A DNA stretch of 31,782 nucleotides from Phallusia fumigata (Eukaryota > Chordata > Ascidiacea > Phlebobranchia > Ascidiidae): NCBI GenBank assembly GCA_008931825.1, contig QXVZ01020316.1:1-31782 (forward strand), written 5' to 3'. The translations under genes and the position numbers were made by a program. Shown piece after piece: positions 23,201 through 31,782 of this stretch (the stretch's first letter is position 1; every line of letters begins with the position of its first letter). The notes under the pieces are model-generated. The model saw only the letters and a program-made list of their open reading frames with translations, was not told the DNA's origin and did not search any database.

Positions 23201-26200
23201 TACATCATTTGCCTTACTTAACATGGGAAACCAGAGCATGAATATTGCGCATAGCAACTGTGTTTGCCTTGGTTTCCTAGAGAGTAACTGGCACAGGGTA
23301 GTAATTACTGTCCTACAACAGAAATCTTTCCGTGAATTTACAAATCTTCCTCTGTTATCAGGACATTCTGGCAGAAACTGAAGTTTCAGTCGAACTTCCT
23401 CCAAGCGACTCTCTTTCAGAAACTGTTGTGTTGCGTGGAGAACCTGACAAACTCGGCCAGGCTCTCACAACTGTTTATGCCAAGGTAGGTGTCTTAATTG
23501 CTGTATTGATAACTATAATGTGGCTTAGACTAAAATGAACTTGCCATGTTAAAGTAAATCAGTTGTATTTTTATCCAATGTGATTACATGCCTTTGTATG
23601 ACGAAGTCTTTGCATAATAAAGGGTTTGTTAATTTTAGCTTTTGAACGGTAAAAAAACGTTAAAATGACACAATACCACTAAAGCAATTACCTACACGGA
23701 AATAGCTGCACAATGGTATGAAGTCCCGAAAGTAAATGGCGCAATCAGTGGGTCAAGGTAAAATGCACTGCAGCTACACAATCATTACAAAGTGTTATGT
23801 ACCATAAACATTACAAAGGGATTTCATTGTAAAATTGTACCTTTCTTGATGCTAGTCAATGATCTATCAAGAGCCAGTTGCTAAAAATGAATTAAAATTT
23901 AGTAAATACCACTGGTATTGTACTAAGCACAATGGACTCACCTAATTAAATATTATGCTTGTTGTTAATCTCAGCTGTTAGTTTGTATTCTCAGACACAA
24001 AAATGTGTCTATACACGAGGAAGCAATTAAAATTTCGTTGTGTCATTACTCAGAAAAACCCCTAAAGTAGATGTGGCAATCATCCAGCAATCTAAGTTTG
24101 TGTTGTGTTTGTATATCAGCAGCACTATGCTAATTTAACATAACGTTTCGGCTGTATATGTGTGTAGAGACTAGTACTACAGTCCAGTTTTGGCCTGTTG
24201 GGATTTTATTTGAAAAAGATCCGAGACTGATAAAGCCTTTGCAATGACAATTTTTTTGTGCTGTATTATTAGGGAGGGTCAAACCAAAAAGTGTCAGAAC
24301 ACTTTGTACTAAGTGATGTCATTGTTATACTCTGTACTCAATCAAAAAACTGTACCATGACTCACAGAAGCGATTCTACCTAAACAGTGGCCCCTTTCCT
24401 GTCCCACTAGAGATGATTCCAACAGATCTATGTTTGAGAAATGATTCAGTAAAATCTTCGCTTTTTAGTAGCCTTAAAGTTTCAGACATAAACGGAAGTG
24501 AAGAAGTCACAATGGCTTTACACTTACCTTAATAACTGGCAACATCAGATTTAAATAAATTCACACAATTATGTAACATAAGGCGCTATAAAGGCATTTG
24601 TACAAGATTACATCACAAGGGGGAGGAAACTCATCTCTCCGAATTTATTTTTTAATTGGGTTTGTCAAAAAAGGCCTGCTATTGCTTTCAAAAATATTTT
24701 TACAAAATGAACTGGTTGCTTGCGACCCCTACAATAAGCGCTCGTGACCTCCATGGGGGTCACGACCCACAGGTTAAAAACCACTGTGTTTAGTCATAGA
24801 TGACCAATGCTTTAAAAAAGGAAACTTGGTTTTATGGTCAAATGCAAAAACCCTAAATTTGGCAACTTAATATGTGGTCGTATACCCACTCAGGCTAGCC
24901 CTTACTACTATTAACATGAGATGCTCGGTGCCTCCAAAGCAGAGCACGTGCAGTTTTAGTCATCACCATGCTCACAATTTTGTCTCCTTATGTGTAATAA
25001 ACCTTTTTCTTTCCTTCCATGCAGGCCAACAGTGTGGTGATCAAGGAAGTCAAAGCCGAAGCGTGGCTTCACCGATTTATTATCGGCAAGAAGGGAGCAA
25101 ACATTAAGAACCTTACTGCTGATGTTGCAAATGTAAGTTAAACTGCACAGCTGTGTACAATGATAAGCTTGTAAAATACCATCTGATTTTTTCTGACTTT
25201 TTTGCTTCTTTTTTTGGTTCTTGATTTGGTAAAAAAATTTCTTGTAACTTCGGTTTCGTTTTTAGTACAACTTTTTCTTGTAACTTTTTATTCCAAGCTT
25301 TGGTTTACTTTTTAGCTTTTATTTTTATTATTTATTGGTAAATTTTATTGTTGTCGTGTTGGAAGTATATGTTTGCTTGTTGTAAACTTGTAGATTATTT
25401 AAAGGTGAATGTGGAATTTCAAGGGGAGGAGAACAAGATTATTATCGAAGGTCCCCCAGCAGAGGTTGATCAAGCTGAACAACTTCTTACATCTCATATT
25501 AATGATCTGGTACACACAAAAAACCTAATATTTGATGTTTCTGTCCAACACCGGTTTGTTTAAATGTTTCGGTAAAAAAAGAGTCAGTCAATTTTTTTTA
25601 ATTTTCACACATTATAGGTGTGAAACTGACAGCTTTAAACCCAGTTTATGAACTTGCAATTTTGAAAACTGCTGTATTATTAAAGAAAATGAGCTAGGAG
25701 TTCTACTACATTACACAGGGGTTTCATCGAAGTTAAAACCAAAAAAAGGATTTTAATTTGATTGTCAATGTATTTCAATGTTTAGAATGAATTTTAAGTT
25801 GGACAAAGAAGATTTGACTGTATTAAAATTAAACTTTTTGACATGGGTATGAATTTGTGATGACACTTTTCAGAAAACTCGCATGGCTTTTGCTGAACTG
25901 AACATCGACCCAAAATATCATCGCAACATCATCGGCAAAGGTGGACAATCCATTAACAAGTTGAGAGACCAATACAAGGTACGGCTAAACTTGAAATACA
26001 TAGCTACATTAGAAGTTTCCACATTTCCACTTTTGTACACGTAGGTGAACATCCGCATCCCCTCCGATACTGAGAAGAGCTCACTCATTCGTATCGAGGG
26101 AGACCCAGAAGGTGTAAAAGAAGCAAAGAAACAACTTGCTATGATGGGTGAACGAATGGTGAGCAGTTTTTTTAACACTTTTATAATCATGCCATTGTAC

Positions 26201-29200
26201 AGCATGTTCTTCTTTAATAGGGGGTGAAATGCCCTTAATATTACTTTAATGCCTTTGGAAAAAAACAAGATGCAGACTTTTTGAAGGAGCCTAGTTAAAC
26301 AACAAAACATAGTAGAAGGCTTGTATGTAGTGAATACATTGCCATGCCAAAGTTTCAGTTTCAACAATCGTTCTGTCAACATCACTGCGTATATATTTGT
26401 TTAAACATTCGAATTGCAATGTATTTACTCTACACAAGCTCGCTGGCAGGCATGTTTTTACGTCAGTTCATTGCCTTTCCTGTACAACTTTTAATTTTTT
26501 TTAATTTTTCAACAATGCCATTGTTCTGTCTTTCAACTAGTGCGTTTGAACGACGCTTCAACAATTACTGTTATTCGCATCATTGCGTATGTAATTCTTG
26601 AAACATTAGCATGTATTCAATACATAAAAGCTCTGGTAGTTTTTTTAAGTTTATTGTGTAGCAGTGCTATTGCTCGATCCTAACCTATGTTTTACCCCCA
26701 GGAAAACGAACGAACCAAAGACGTGTTGATCGACCATCGCTTCCACAAGAACATCATTGGTCAGAAAGGCGACAAGATTAAGGAAATTCGAGACGTTTTC
26801 CCCGACGTAAGTATAATGAATCCGTAATTGCTGTCCTTGAACCGTCACTTGGGCCAAATTACAAAGGTTTGGTCGGAATCGGTGAACTTGGTTCGTGCCT
26901 ATCCGCCGGGTTGTACGTGAAAACAATTTAGCCTAAATTATTTCGAGCTTACACTTTATTTAATAGTCCATGAACGCAAATACAAACAAATGATATGATA
27001 ATAATTCCGACTCATTTGTTGAAAACATGTTAAAAAAAAGGAATCGTGGGAAAATCATGTCAACTAGCTGTCACTAGCTCGTGACGTCATAGTTTTTTCT
27101 GCGACATCTTATATGGTTGATAAAAATCTTTAACTTCTANCTTGGTTCGTGCCTATCCGCCGGGTTGTACGTGAAAACAATTTAGCCTAAATTATTTCGA
27201 GCTTACACTTTATTTAATAGTCCATGAACGCAAATACAAACAAATGATATGATAATAATTCCGACTCATTTGTTGAAAACATGTTAAAAAAAAGGAATCG
27301 TGGGAAAATCATGTCAACTAGCTGTCACTAGCTCGTGACGTCATAGTTTTTTCTGCGACATCTTATATGGTTGATAAAAATCTTTAACTTCTAAAATCAG
27401 GTGAACATCACTTTCCCCGAAGCAGCGCTGAAGAGCGACGTGGTCACTTTGAGGGGACCGAAAAACAACGTGGAGAAGTGTTACAAATACTTGAAGCAGA
27501 TGAACGACGACATGGTACAGTTCAATTGCATTATCTGCCCAAATCAGCGGTTCCAAACATTTTTTGATGCACTTCCCCATTTGTTTGTTTTCAATTTTTG
27601 TATTCCCTCCCCCACTAGACAAGAAGTGATATAAAGTAATATTGGTTTAGAACTACTGGTCTACCCCAATAAATACTACACTTAACATGAATAACTAAAC
27701 TATAAAGTGAAAATCTCCCCTTGGGCACTGTTACAGCCTACCTAGGGTAACGGATCCGCTTTAGTAAACCCCATATAAGTGTGCAACTACAGGTGTTTGT
27801 TGCAGTAGTTAACCATGCCAATTTCTGCAGGTGGAAAAGAACTACAGAATTGAGGTTCCGATTTTCAAGCAGTACCACAAGAATGTCATCGGCAAAGGTG
27901 GTTCAAATATTCGCAAAATCCGTGAGGAGACCAATACACAGGTAAGTTATTAGTTTTGTGGATAATTCCAATCAATTCTGTGTGCATTTCTAAATGACTG
28001 GTGTGCTGTTAAAAATGGGAATAGGTCAATCAGTACCTGAATACTTGGCACCAAGCATCGCTGTTTTTGAAGTTTGGTACTTTAGCAAAATCTGCTGAAC
28101 ATCACATGGTTAAACAAGTCTAACTTTTCAAGTGTATCTCTCTGTATATCTCCTCGTAACGTCAAAAAAAGGTGCAAACGCACAAAAAATTGCAACTGAT
28201 CCATTGTTACGTCATATACGTGCGACGTCATAATACCTCAAGCATGCTCGGCCAAGCGCCGCGTATTAACATGAGATCCTTGGCAAACTGTAATACTGGC
28301 TCGGCCTATCACTAGTCAAATGCGCTAAGTTTGATTCTTTGCTTTTTCGACGTGTAGATCGACCTGCCAACAGAAAACTCACAAAACGAGGTGATCACCA
28401 TCGTTGGAAGGAAGACGGATTGCGAACAGGCGAGGAAACTCATCAGAGCCATAGAGAAGGAACAGGTGAGTTGCTACTGGTCTAAGGAAATTATTATCGG
28501 AGTTCAAAGAATAAAAACTTTTCAAATTAAATCCTTGCACATCGTAAGGCCATTCTACACGAGCAAAAAGGCAAAAAATTGTTAAATTTAAACGCCCAGT
28601 TTCAAAACTCGTTTTATGACCACGGCTAACCTAACTGTGTGATTGTGGTCCAAATAATGGCCTAACAATTCGATGGCTTTAAACGTTTTTACGTTCACGG
28701 CTCTTAGATGACACAATGGCTTTACGGCCCCCTTTAAATAACCCATGGAGGAGTTCAGAGCAATGTTAAAGAACTGCTTTAGACTTTAACTGCCAGAAAA
28801 ATCAACAACAAAAAGTCTGTGCAAGTAAATTAAACAGGAAAATGAGCACAGTTTAATGCCTAACAAATGCACCGTTATAGATAAACAAAACAGAATACGT
28901 TGCAAGCCGTTATTTCTAAATCCGCGATGTACAGCATCAATAAATTAAAACTTATCCAAAATACAACCAACAATTTTATTATACCCAACAAACACAAAAA
29001 ACATCAAAATTAACAGGCGAACATCGTGGAAGACTCAGTAGCCATCAGCTCCAAACTACACAACTCCTTGATCGGTGCCAAAGGCCGCCTTGTGCGCTCT
29101 ATCATGGATGAGTGCAACGGTGTGCAGATCCATTTTCCCACCGAGGACTCGGGCAGTGACAAAGTCACAATCCGTGGCCTCGCAGCCGACGTGGCGAAAG

Positions 29201-31388
29201 CACGTGACCAGTTGGTGAACATGGCCAAACAGAAGGAACTGGCCAGTTTTACGTTGGAAGTGAAGTGCAAACCCGAACTCCACCGATTTCTTATCGGACG
29301 TGGCGGGAGTAATATTAAGCTGGTAAGTTGTTTGCGTTTTTAATTTAAGTGAGGTTAGTAAATATATAACACAAAAGACGGGCTTGAACACAAATTACAT
29401 TGTAATGATAGTTGTCGATTTCCGGGGTGTCAGGGGTGACTAAAACCCCACTGAAAATTCCTAGGGTGACAGCCATTATAAAAATTCGACGCTGCCACCC
29501 TAGAAATTTCCAGGATTCGTTATGACTGGTTTGCTGCCAACACGTGCGAGGCAAGCCACGTAAATTTCTTTTCGTTCATTTAGTGACGCAGGAGGGAGTC
29601 CAATTTTGCACGTCTCTTGTGCTATATAGCCTAAACCGCTATTATTAGCGATAACAGAGAGTATAATGACATTATAAACCAGTAGGTGTACGTTGCGTTT
29701 TTTTATCACGCGTCAGACCGCTCGGATTTGATCACTCCGCCACCCCACACACAAAAAAAATTGCTAAAAATCGACGCCTGTGATTGTAATGCAAACGTTT
29801 CAAGCTTTAAACCGCGCGTTACATACATGAATCAGTTTCCCAAGGCACGAACTTGAAACTGCCAGAGAACTTGCATGTAGTGAATACATTGTAATCCAAG
29901 CGTTCCAACAATTGCCGCTTTCATTACCAATGCAACACGTATAACCTCTTTTACCATTATGGTTCCAATTATGTGTTTGAATATACGTTCTAGACCCTTT
30001 AATGTGTTAGTGATTAAATGAGTTGTTAATTATTTCTTGTAAAATGGCTCATCGAAATTTTAATTTTATCGTACGCGGCTTAAGCATAAAATGAGTTTCG
30101 TCACCCTCGGACATAGACAGTTTTAGTTGCTGTAATACTCGTGCGGGCCTTACTTTTTTCGTAGCTGCCGAGTTTCCATCGTTGCGAATTTTTTGCTTAA
30201 GGTTCGTGATGAAACTGGAGCTCGCATCATTTTCCCCGCTGCCAATGATTCCGACAAGGAGACGATTGTGATCATTGGCCGAAAGGAGGAGGCCCAAAAA
30301 GCCGAGAAAATTCTTTTGGACAGAATCAAGAGTTTGGTAAGTGCACACATTAAATAGTATGACGTCATCATCACAAATGACGTCACACAGTGTACGCGTG
30401 ACGTTCTTTTTGACCGCATACCCATTCATCAATAAAAAAGACATGTTAAAGTCCTGTTAACTTTTGGGTCGAAATATGACGTAATTACGATTACGTTAGC
30501 AAAGTTTGCAGTTAAAATTTTGTCTATTGGTAAATTCCGTTTAAATGTCTACAAATAAAATGCATTTTTCATTGAACATCGCAACATTGTTTCATCGTAC
30601 AGGAAAACATCACCGAGATTGAGATGTCCATCGACCAGAAGTTGCACAAAAACTTCGTCGCCCGGAGAGGAATGCTCCTCCGGGATGTTAGTGATGAATT
30701 CGGAGGAGTTACCATCTCCTTTCCACGCATGGATCAGGAGTCGGAAGTTGTGAAGATCAAGGGACCGTCTGAGTGCGTGGAGGGAGCGAAGAAGAAGTTG
30801 GAAGAGATGGTGGATGACATGGTAAGATGCTTTACCTTTTTCTTGTACTGCCCCCGGAATAACTAGGTGATTTGATAACGTCACCCCCCGTCAATGGACA
30901 AATATCAAAACGAATTAATTTTATCACCGTAAAAACTCACTTGATTAGCATGCAAGTAGAAAAGAAATAACCAATACCATGGAAACAACTTTATTACTTA
31001 TATTGGTCGACATATGCATATTGTTAAAAAGTATGTTGCCTATTAATACCCCTTAATAGTAGTAAATTCGCCGGCGCCCGCGTTGGGAACCACTGCTTTC
31101 AATTTATTAAAGGTTTAAGGGTGTCTTGGCATGGGAAGCTTAAGGACGCATACCCAATTCATGCCCCATTGGGAACCGCTAGCTTAGCAAGTCCAGTCGT
31201 GGCGTACAGTTCCGTCTTTTGCAACAAGGATTTCAACCATCATTGTTTGTAGGAGAACCAAGTCACGATCGAATGCGACATCGACGAGAAGTATCATCGT
31301 ACTGTGATTGGCCAAAAGGGGAAGAACGTACAAGCTGTGACGTCAAAATACAACGTACAAGTCAAGTTCCCGGAGCGGGGCAACAATG
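20210..31388 (+). CDS. HDLBP: Vigilin (high-density lipoprotein-binding protein), 5' part, continues past the window
   Basis: Vigilin is a cytoplasmic and ER-associated RNA-binding protein made of about 14 tandem KH domains; it binds mRNAs, tRNA and ribosomes. The 20 exons here give about 898 residues in one frame. The N-terminus carries PTYSEAFPPLAG (human: PTYKDAFPPLP) and KIKSTVVTQ. A divergent KH-like segment (about 61-133) follows, then KH1-KH10 and the first part of KH11. GXXG loops are GKGG 150-153, GARG 295-298, GKKG 364-367, GKGG 435-438, GQKG 507-510, GKGG 581-584, GAKG 653-656, GRGG 727-730 and GQKG 873-876. KH2 and KH10 lack the canonical loop, as in human. KH12-14 must lie to the right. 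It runs tandem with PASK, 2.5 kb downstream of its stop. All introns from exon 2 to exon 19 are phase 0. Confidence 0.95.
20240..20470 (+). repeat. Diverged direct duplication around N20354 (probable alleles)
   Basis: Sequence starting GGTAAGAAATTCTTG at the vigilin exon 1 donor is repeated right after N20354, with several substitutions and small indels over about 110 bp. Exon 1 itself is not repeated. Confidence 0.8.
20793..20941 (+). CDS. HDLBP: Vigilin exon 2
   Basis: Residues 11-60, with VPTYSEAFPPLAG and WLNPKIQKIKSTVVTQ, both vigilin N-terminal hallmarks. Acceptor ATCTTTTTAG, donor CAG|GTAAAT. Confidence 0.92.
20942..21461. other. Vigilin intron 2
   Basis: About 520 bp, AT-rich. No repeat, RNA gene or coding segment recognised. 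Confidence 0.4.
21462..21680 (+). CDS. HDLBP: Vigilin exon 3 (divergent N-terminal KH-like segment)
   Basis: Residues 61-133: IFHIPMEERAFKQSQFG, KVCLDIMKQTSTSIEVS and LLVSGRTDNVIRARREI. KH-like in its second half, without a GXXG loop. Confidence 0.93.
21913..22119 (+). CDS. HDLBP: Vigilin exon 4 (KH1)
   Basis: Residues 134-202, a whole KH domain in one exon: IPKEHHRIILGKGGKNLQKL, then ATKIMIPR and ITISGTQEGIHKARHEI. Confidence 0.96.
22269..22361 (+). CDS. HDLBP: Vigilin exon 5 (KH2 first half)
   Basis: Residues 203-233: ERLPIEKMYHPFISGPRNEQ. The loop is degenerate, as in human (HPFIAGPYN). Confidence 0.93.
22468..22590 (+). CDS. HDLBP: Vigilin exon 6 (KH2 second half)
   Basis: Residues 234-274: VRIHIPPPGVQKDEIVVAGD then AVAKVMSVYQRK. 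Human has INIPPPSVNRTEIVFTGE here. Confidence 0.94.
22850..22933 (+). CDS. HDLBP: Vigilin exon 7 (KH3 first half)
   Basis: Residues 275-302: KTITVEIAKTQHKYIIGARG, with an intact GXXG. At 84 nt it is the shortest KH exon in the window. Confidence 0.94.
23362..23484 (+). CDS. HDLBP: Vigilin exon 8 (KH3 second half)
   Basis: Residues 303-343: VSVELPPSDSLSETVVLRGE then PDKLGQALTTVYAK, almost identical to human. Confidence 0.96.
23485..25024. other. Vigilin intron 8 (about 1.5 kb)
   Basis: The longest vigilin intron seen. It appears rich in old repeat debris, including the hAT-like end at 24718-24786. No exon-like segment with vigilin similarity was found. Confidence 0.45.
24718..24786 (+). mobile_element. 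Possible hAT-type DNA transposon end (remnant)
   Basis: GGGGGTCACGACCCACAGG followed by TTAAAAACCACTG resembles the terminal sequence shared by many non-autonomous hAT elements (a CAGTGGTT..AACC-type end). The opposite end was not found, so the full extent is unknown. Confidence 0.35.
25025..25132 (+). CDS. HDLBP: Vigilin exon 9 (KH4 first half)
   Basis: Residues 344-379: AEAWLHRFIIGKKGANIKNL. The human match is APSWLHRFIIGKKGQNL. Confidence 0.96.
25405..25509 (+). CDS. HDLBP: Vigilin exon 10 (KH4 second half)
   Basis: Residues 380-414: VNVEFQGEENKIIIEGPPAE. The acceptor ATTTAAAG is poor in pyrimidines; it is fixed by phase and by homology to HIEFTEGEDKITLEGP. Confidence 0.9.
25874..25978 (+). 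CDS. HDLBP: Vigilin exon 11 (KH5 first half)
   Basis: Residues 415-449: LNIDPKYHRNIIGKGGQSIN then KLRDQYK. Acceptor ACTTTTCAG, donor AAG|GTACGG. Confidence 0.96.
26045..26158 (+). CDS. HDLBP: Vigilin exon 12 (KH5 second half)
   Basis: Residues 450-487: VNIRIPSDTEKSSLIRIEGD, the most conserved stretch against human (VRIPPDSEKSNLIRIEGDPQG). The intron before it is only 66 bp. Confidence 0.96.
26312..26449. mobile_element. Palindromic MITE-like element in vigilin intron 12
   Basis: The left arm (from 26312) and the reverse complement of the right arm (to 26449) match at about 21 of 28 positions near their ends (GCTTGT..TAGTGAATACATTGC versus GCTTGT..GAGTAAATACATTGC). A second, more decayed copy ends at about 26639 with GCTCTGGTAG. 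No transposase is present. Confidence 0.6.
26702..26806 (+). CDS. HDLBP: Vigilin exon 13 (KH6 first half)
   Basis: Residues 488-522: ENERTKDVLIDHRFHKNIIG followed by QKGDKIKEIRDVFPD. The human sequence is ENERTKDLIIEQRFHRTIIG. Confidence 0.96.
26887..27393 (+). repeat. 253-bp exact duplication around N27140 (assembly artefact)
   Basis: 26887-27139 and 27141-27393 are identical and separated by a single N, within vigilin intron 13. The intron is therefore probably 254 bp shorter than shown. Confidence 0.9.
27401..27514 (+). CDS. HDLBP: Vigilin exon 14 (KH6 second half)
   Basis: Residues 523-560: VNITFPEAALKSDVVTLRGP then KNNVEKCYKYLKQM. Acceptor AAAATCAG directly after the duplicated block. 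Confidence 0.96.
27831..27941 (+). CDS. HDLBP: Vigilin exon 15 (KH7 first half)
   Basis: Residues 561-597: IEVPIFKQYHKNVIGKGGSN then IRKIREETNTQ. The human match is VPIFKQFHKNIIGKGGANI. Confidence 0.96.
27942..28357. other. Vigilin intron 15
   Basis: Contains GAATACTTGGCACCAAGCAT at about 28039, similar to GGTACTTGGTACCGAGCATC at about 9577 in PASK intron 9; probably fragments of one old repeat. Nothing else seen. Confidence 0.35.
28358..28465 (+). CDS. HDLBP: Vigilin exon 16 (KH7 second half)
   Basis: Residues 598-633: IDLPTENSQNEVITIVGRKT then DCEQARKLIRAIEKEQ. Donor CAG|GTGAGT. Confidence 0.95.
28466..29016. other. Vigilin intron 16
   Basis: About 550 bp, AT-rich. No repeat, RNA gene or coding segment recognised. 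Confidence 0.4.
29017..29322 (+). CDS. HDLBP: Vigilin exon 17 (KH8 and KH9 first half)
   Basis: Residues 634-735, the largest exon. All of KH8 (SSKLHNSLIGAKGRLVRSIM, then VQIHFPTEDSGSDKVTIRG) and the first half of KH9 (CKPELHRFLIGRGGSNIKL). An intron that splits the repeats elsewhere is absent here. Confidence 0.96.
29453..29511. repeat. Short inverted repeat (21-nt arms, 17-nt spacer)
   Basis: GAAAATTCCTAGGGTGACAGC is nearly the reverse complement of 29491-29511 (GCTGCCACCCTAGAAATTTC and one more base), with about three mismatches. It could be a decayed foldback element or an RNA hairpin; its role is unknown. Confidence 0.5.
29859..29940 (+). repeat. Dispersed MITE-like repeat, terminal fragment
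   Basis: Starts CTGCCAGAGAACTTGCATGT, then AGTGAATACATTG, and continues with CCAACAATTGCCGCT, in the same order as the left arm of the palindromic copy at 26312. Confidence 0.5.
30202..30336 (+). CDS. HDLBP: Vigilin exon 18 (KH9 second half)
   Basis: Residues 736-780: VRDETGARIIFPAANDSDKE then TIVIIGRKEEAQKAEK. Acceptor TTTTGCTTAAG is unusual but is fixed by frame and by homology (VRDSTGARVIFPAAEDKD). Confidence 0.94.
30603..30821 (+). CDS. HDLBP: Vigilin exon 19 (KH10)
   Basis: Residues 781-853, a whole KH in one exon. The loop is ARRG rather than GXXG (human IRRG at the same site), followed by LLRDVSDEFGGVTISFPRM. Confidence 0.95.
31060..31181 (+). mobile_element. Possible hAT-like terminal fragments in vigilin intron 19
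   Basis: GTTGGGAACCACTGC (to 31096) and ATTGGGAACCGCT (to about 31180) occur about 85 bp apart in the same orientation, each like the 3' end of short hAT elements. Weak and fragmentary. Confidence 0.25.
31253..31388 (+). CDS. HDLBP: Vigilin exon 20 (KH11 first part)
   Basis: Residues 854-898 plus one base: CDIDEKYHRTVIGQKGKNVQ then VTSKYNVQVKFPERGNN. Donor AATG|GTAAGA is phase 1, the first break in the phase-0 run, at the place where human KH11 carries a long insert. Confidence 0.94.
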
Positions 31389-31782
31389 GTAAGATAGTCC
31401 TTCGAAAATTTCCTAATACCGCTAACAGAAACGCAACTTATAGGTGTTGGGTATATTTCCAAAGACATTTGCTTAATATATGTTATAAGATAGACAATTT
31501 TTTTAAGAATGTGAACATTAGCGCAATGTATTGATTAACATTGTGTCATGTAGAGAAGCTGCATGTTCAAATTAGGTTAGTTAGAAAAATAGGTTTTGTC
31601 ATAACACGGACTAGATTGGCTGATGTTGTACTGGTAGAATGCAGTAAAAATCAAGGTTATAAAATCCGGGTAAGGTCTTGATTTGTACTGTATCCTAGTA
31701 TGACGCTGCATTTCTAAAATGTTAGATTTGAAACAGTCGTCAAAAATTGTTTATGGCTAGGGAAGGCCAGAATATGAACAGG
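31389..31782. other. Start of vigilin intron 20, to window edge
   Basis: No further vigilin exon could be found; the rest of KH11 and KH12-14 should lie to the right. Confidence 0.5.

Larger units (their letters stand above)
29323..30201. other. Vigilin intron 17 (about 0.9 kb)
   Basis: Contains the inverted repeat at 29453-29511 and two fragments of the dispersed repeat, at about 29773-29801 (GTAATGCAAACGTTTCAAG) and 29859-29940. No coding segment recognised. Confidence 0.45.

Overview
The window looks like about 32 kb of tunicate (Ciona-type) nuclear DNA. It is AT-rich, its genes have many small exons split by short introns with GT..AG ends, and the three proteins it encodes belong to animal families. 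Single N characters mark contig joins, and at five of six the flanking sequence is repeated, which suggests unmerged alleles in a draft assembly of a very polymorphic species. The Ciona assignment is inferred from gene style, repeats and polymorphism; no species-specific marker was tested.

Layout. (1) 312-4974, minus strand: a three-exon claudin (four-pass tight-junction protein). Its last exon carries an artificial in-frame duplication around the N at 546. (2) 4975-6216: a divergent intergenic region between the claudin and the next gene. (3) 6217-17715, plus strand: a complete PAS-domain serine/threonine kinase (PASK), read here as 21 coding exons plus one candidate 12-nt microexon, about 961-965 residues, with N-terminal PAS modules and a C-terminal kinase domain whose key motifs are all intact. 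(4) 17716-20175: an intergenic and upstream region with an E-box/CRE composite, a possible noncoding first exon and two allelic duplications. (5) 20210-31388 and on past the right edge, plus strand: vigilin (HDLBP), a many-KH-domain RNA-binding protein. The window holds 20 coding exons (about 898 residues), covering the N-terminus, KH1-KH10 and the first part of KH11.

The three genes are not an operon and have unrelated roles: cell junction, nutrient-sensing kinase, and RNA/ribosome binding. The most interesting context point is that PASK and HDLBP are also close neighbours in human (2q37.3), so the pair may be an old chordate linkage. The introns hold a dispersed palindromic (MITE-like) repeat, a two-copy inverted repeat on either side of the first kinase exons, a three-unit ~160-bp tandem repeat, and a striking excess of the palindrome TGACGTCA. 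I found no CRISPR array, rRNA, convincing tRNA or retroviral element, and no clearly new biological system.
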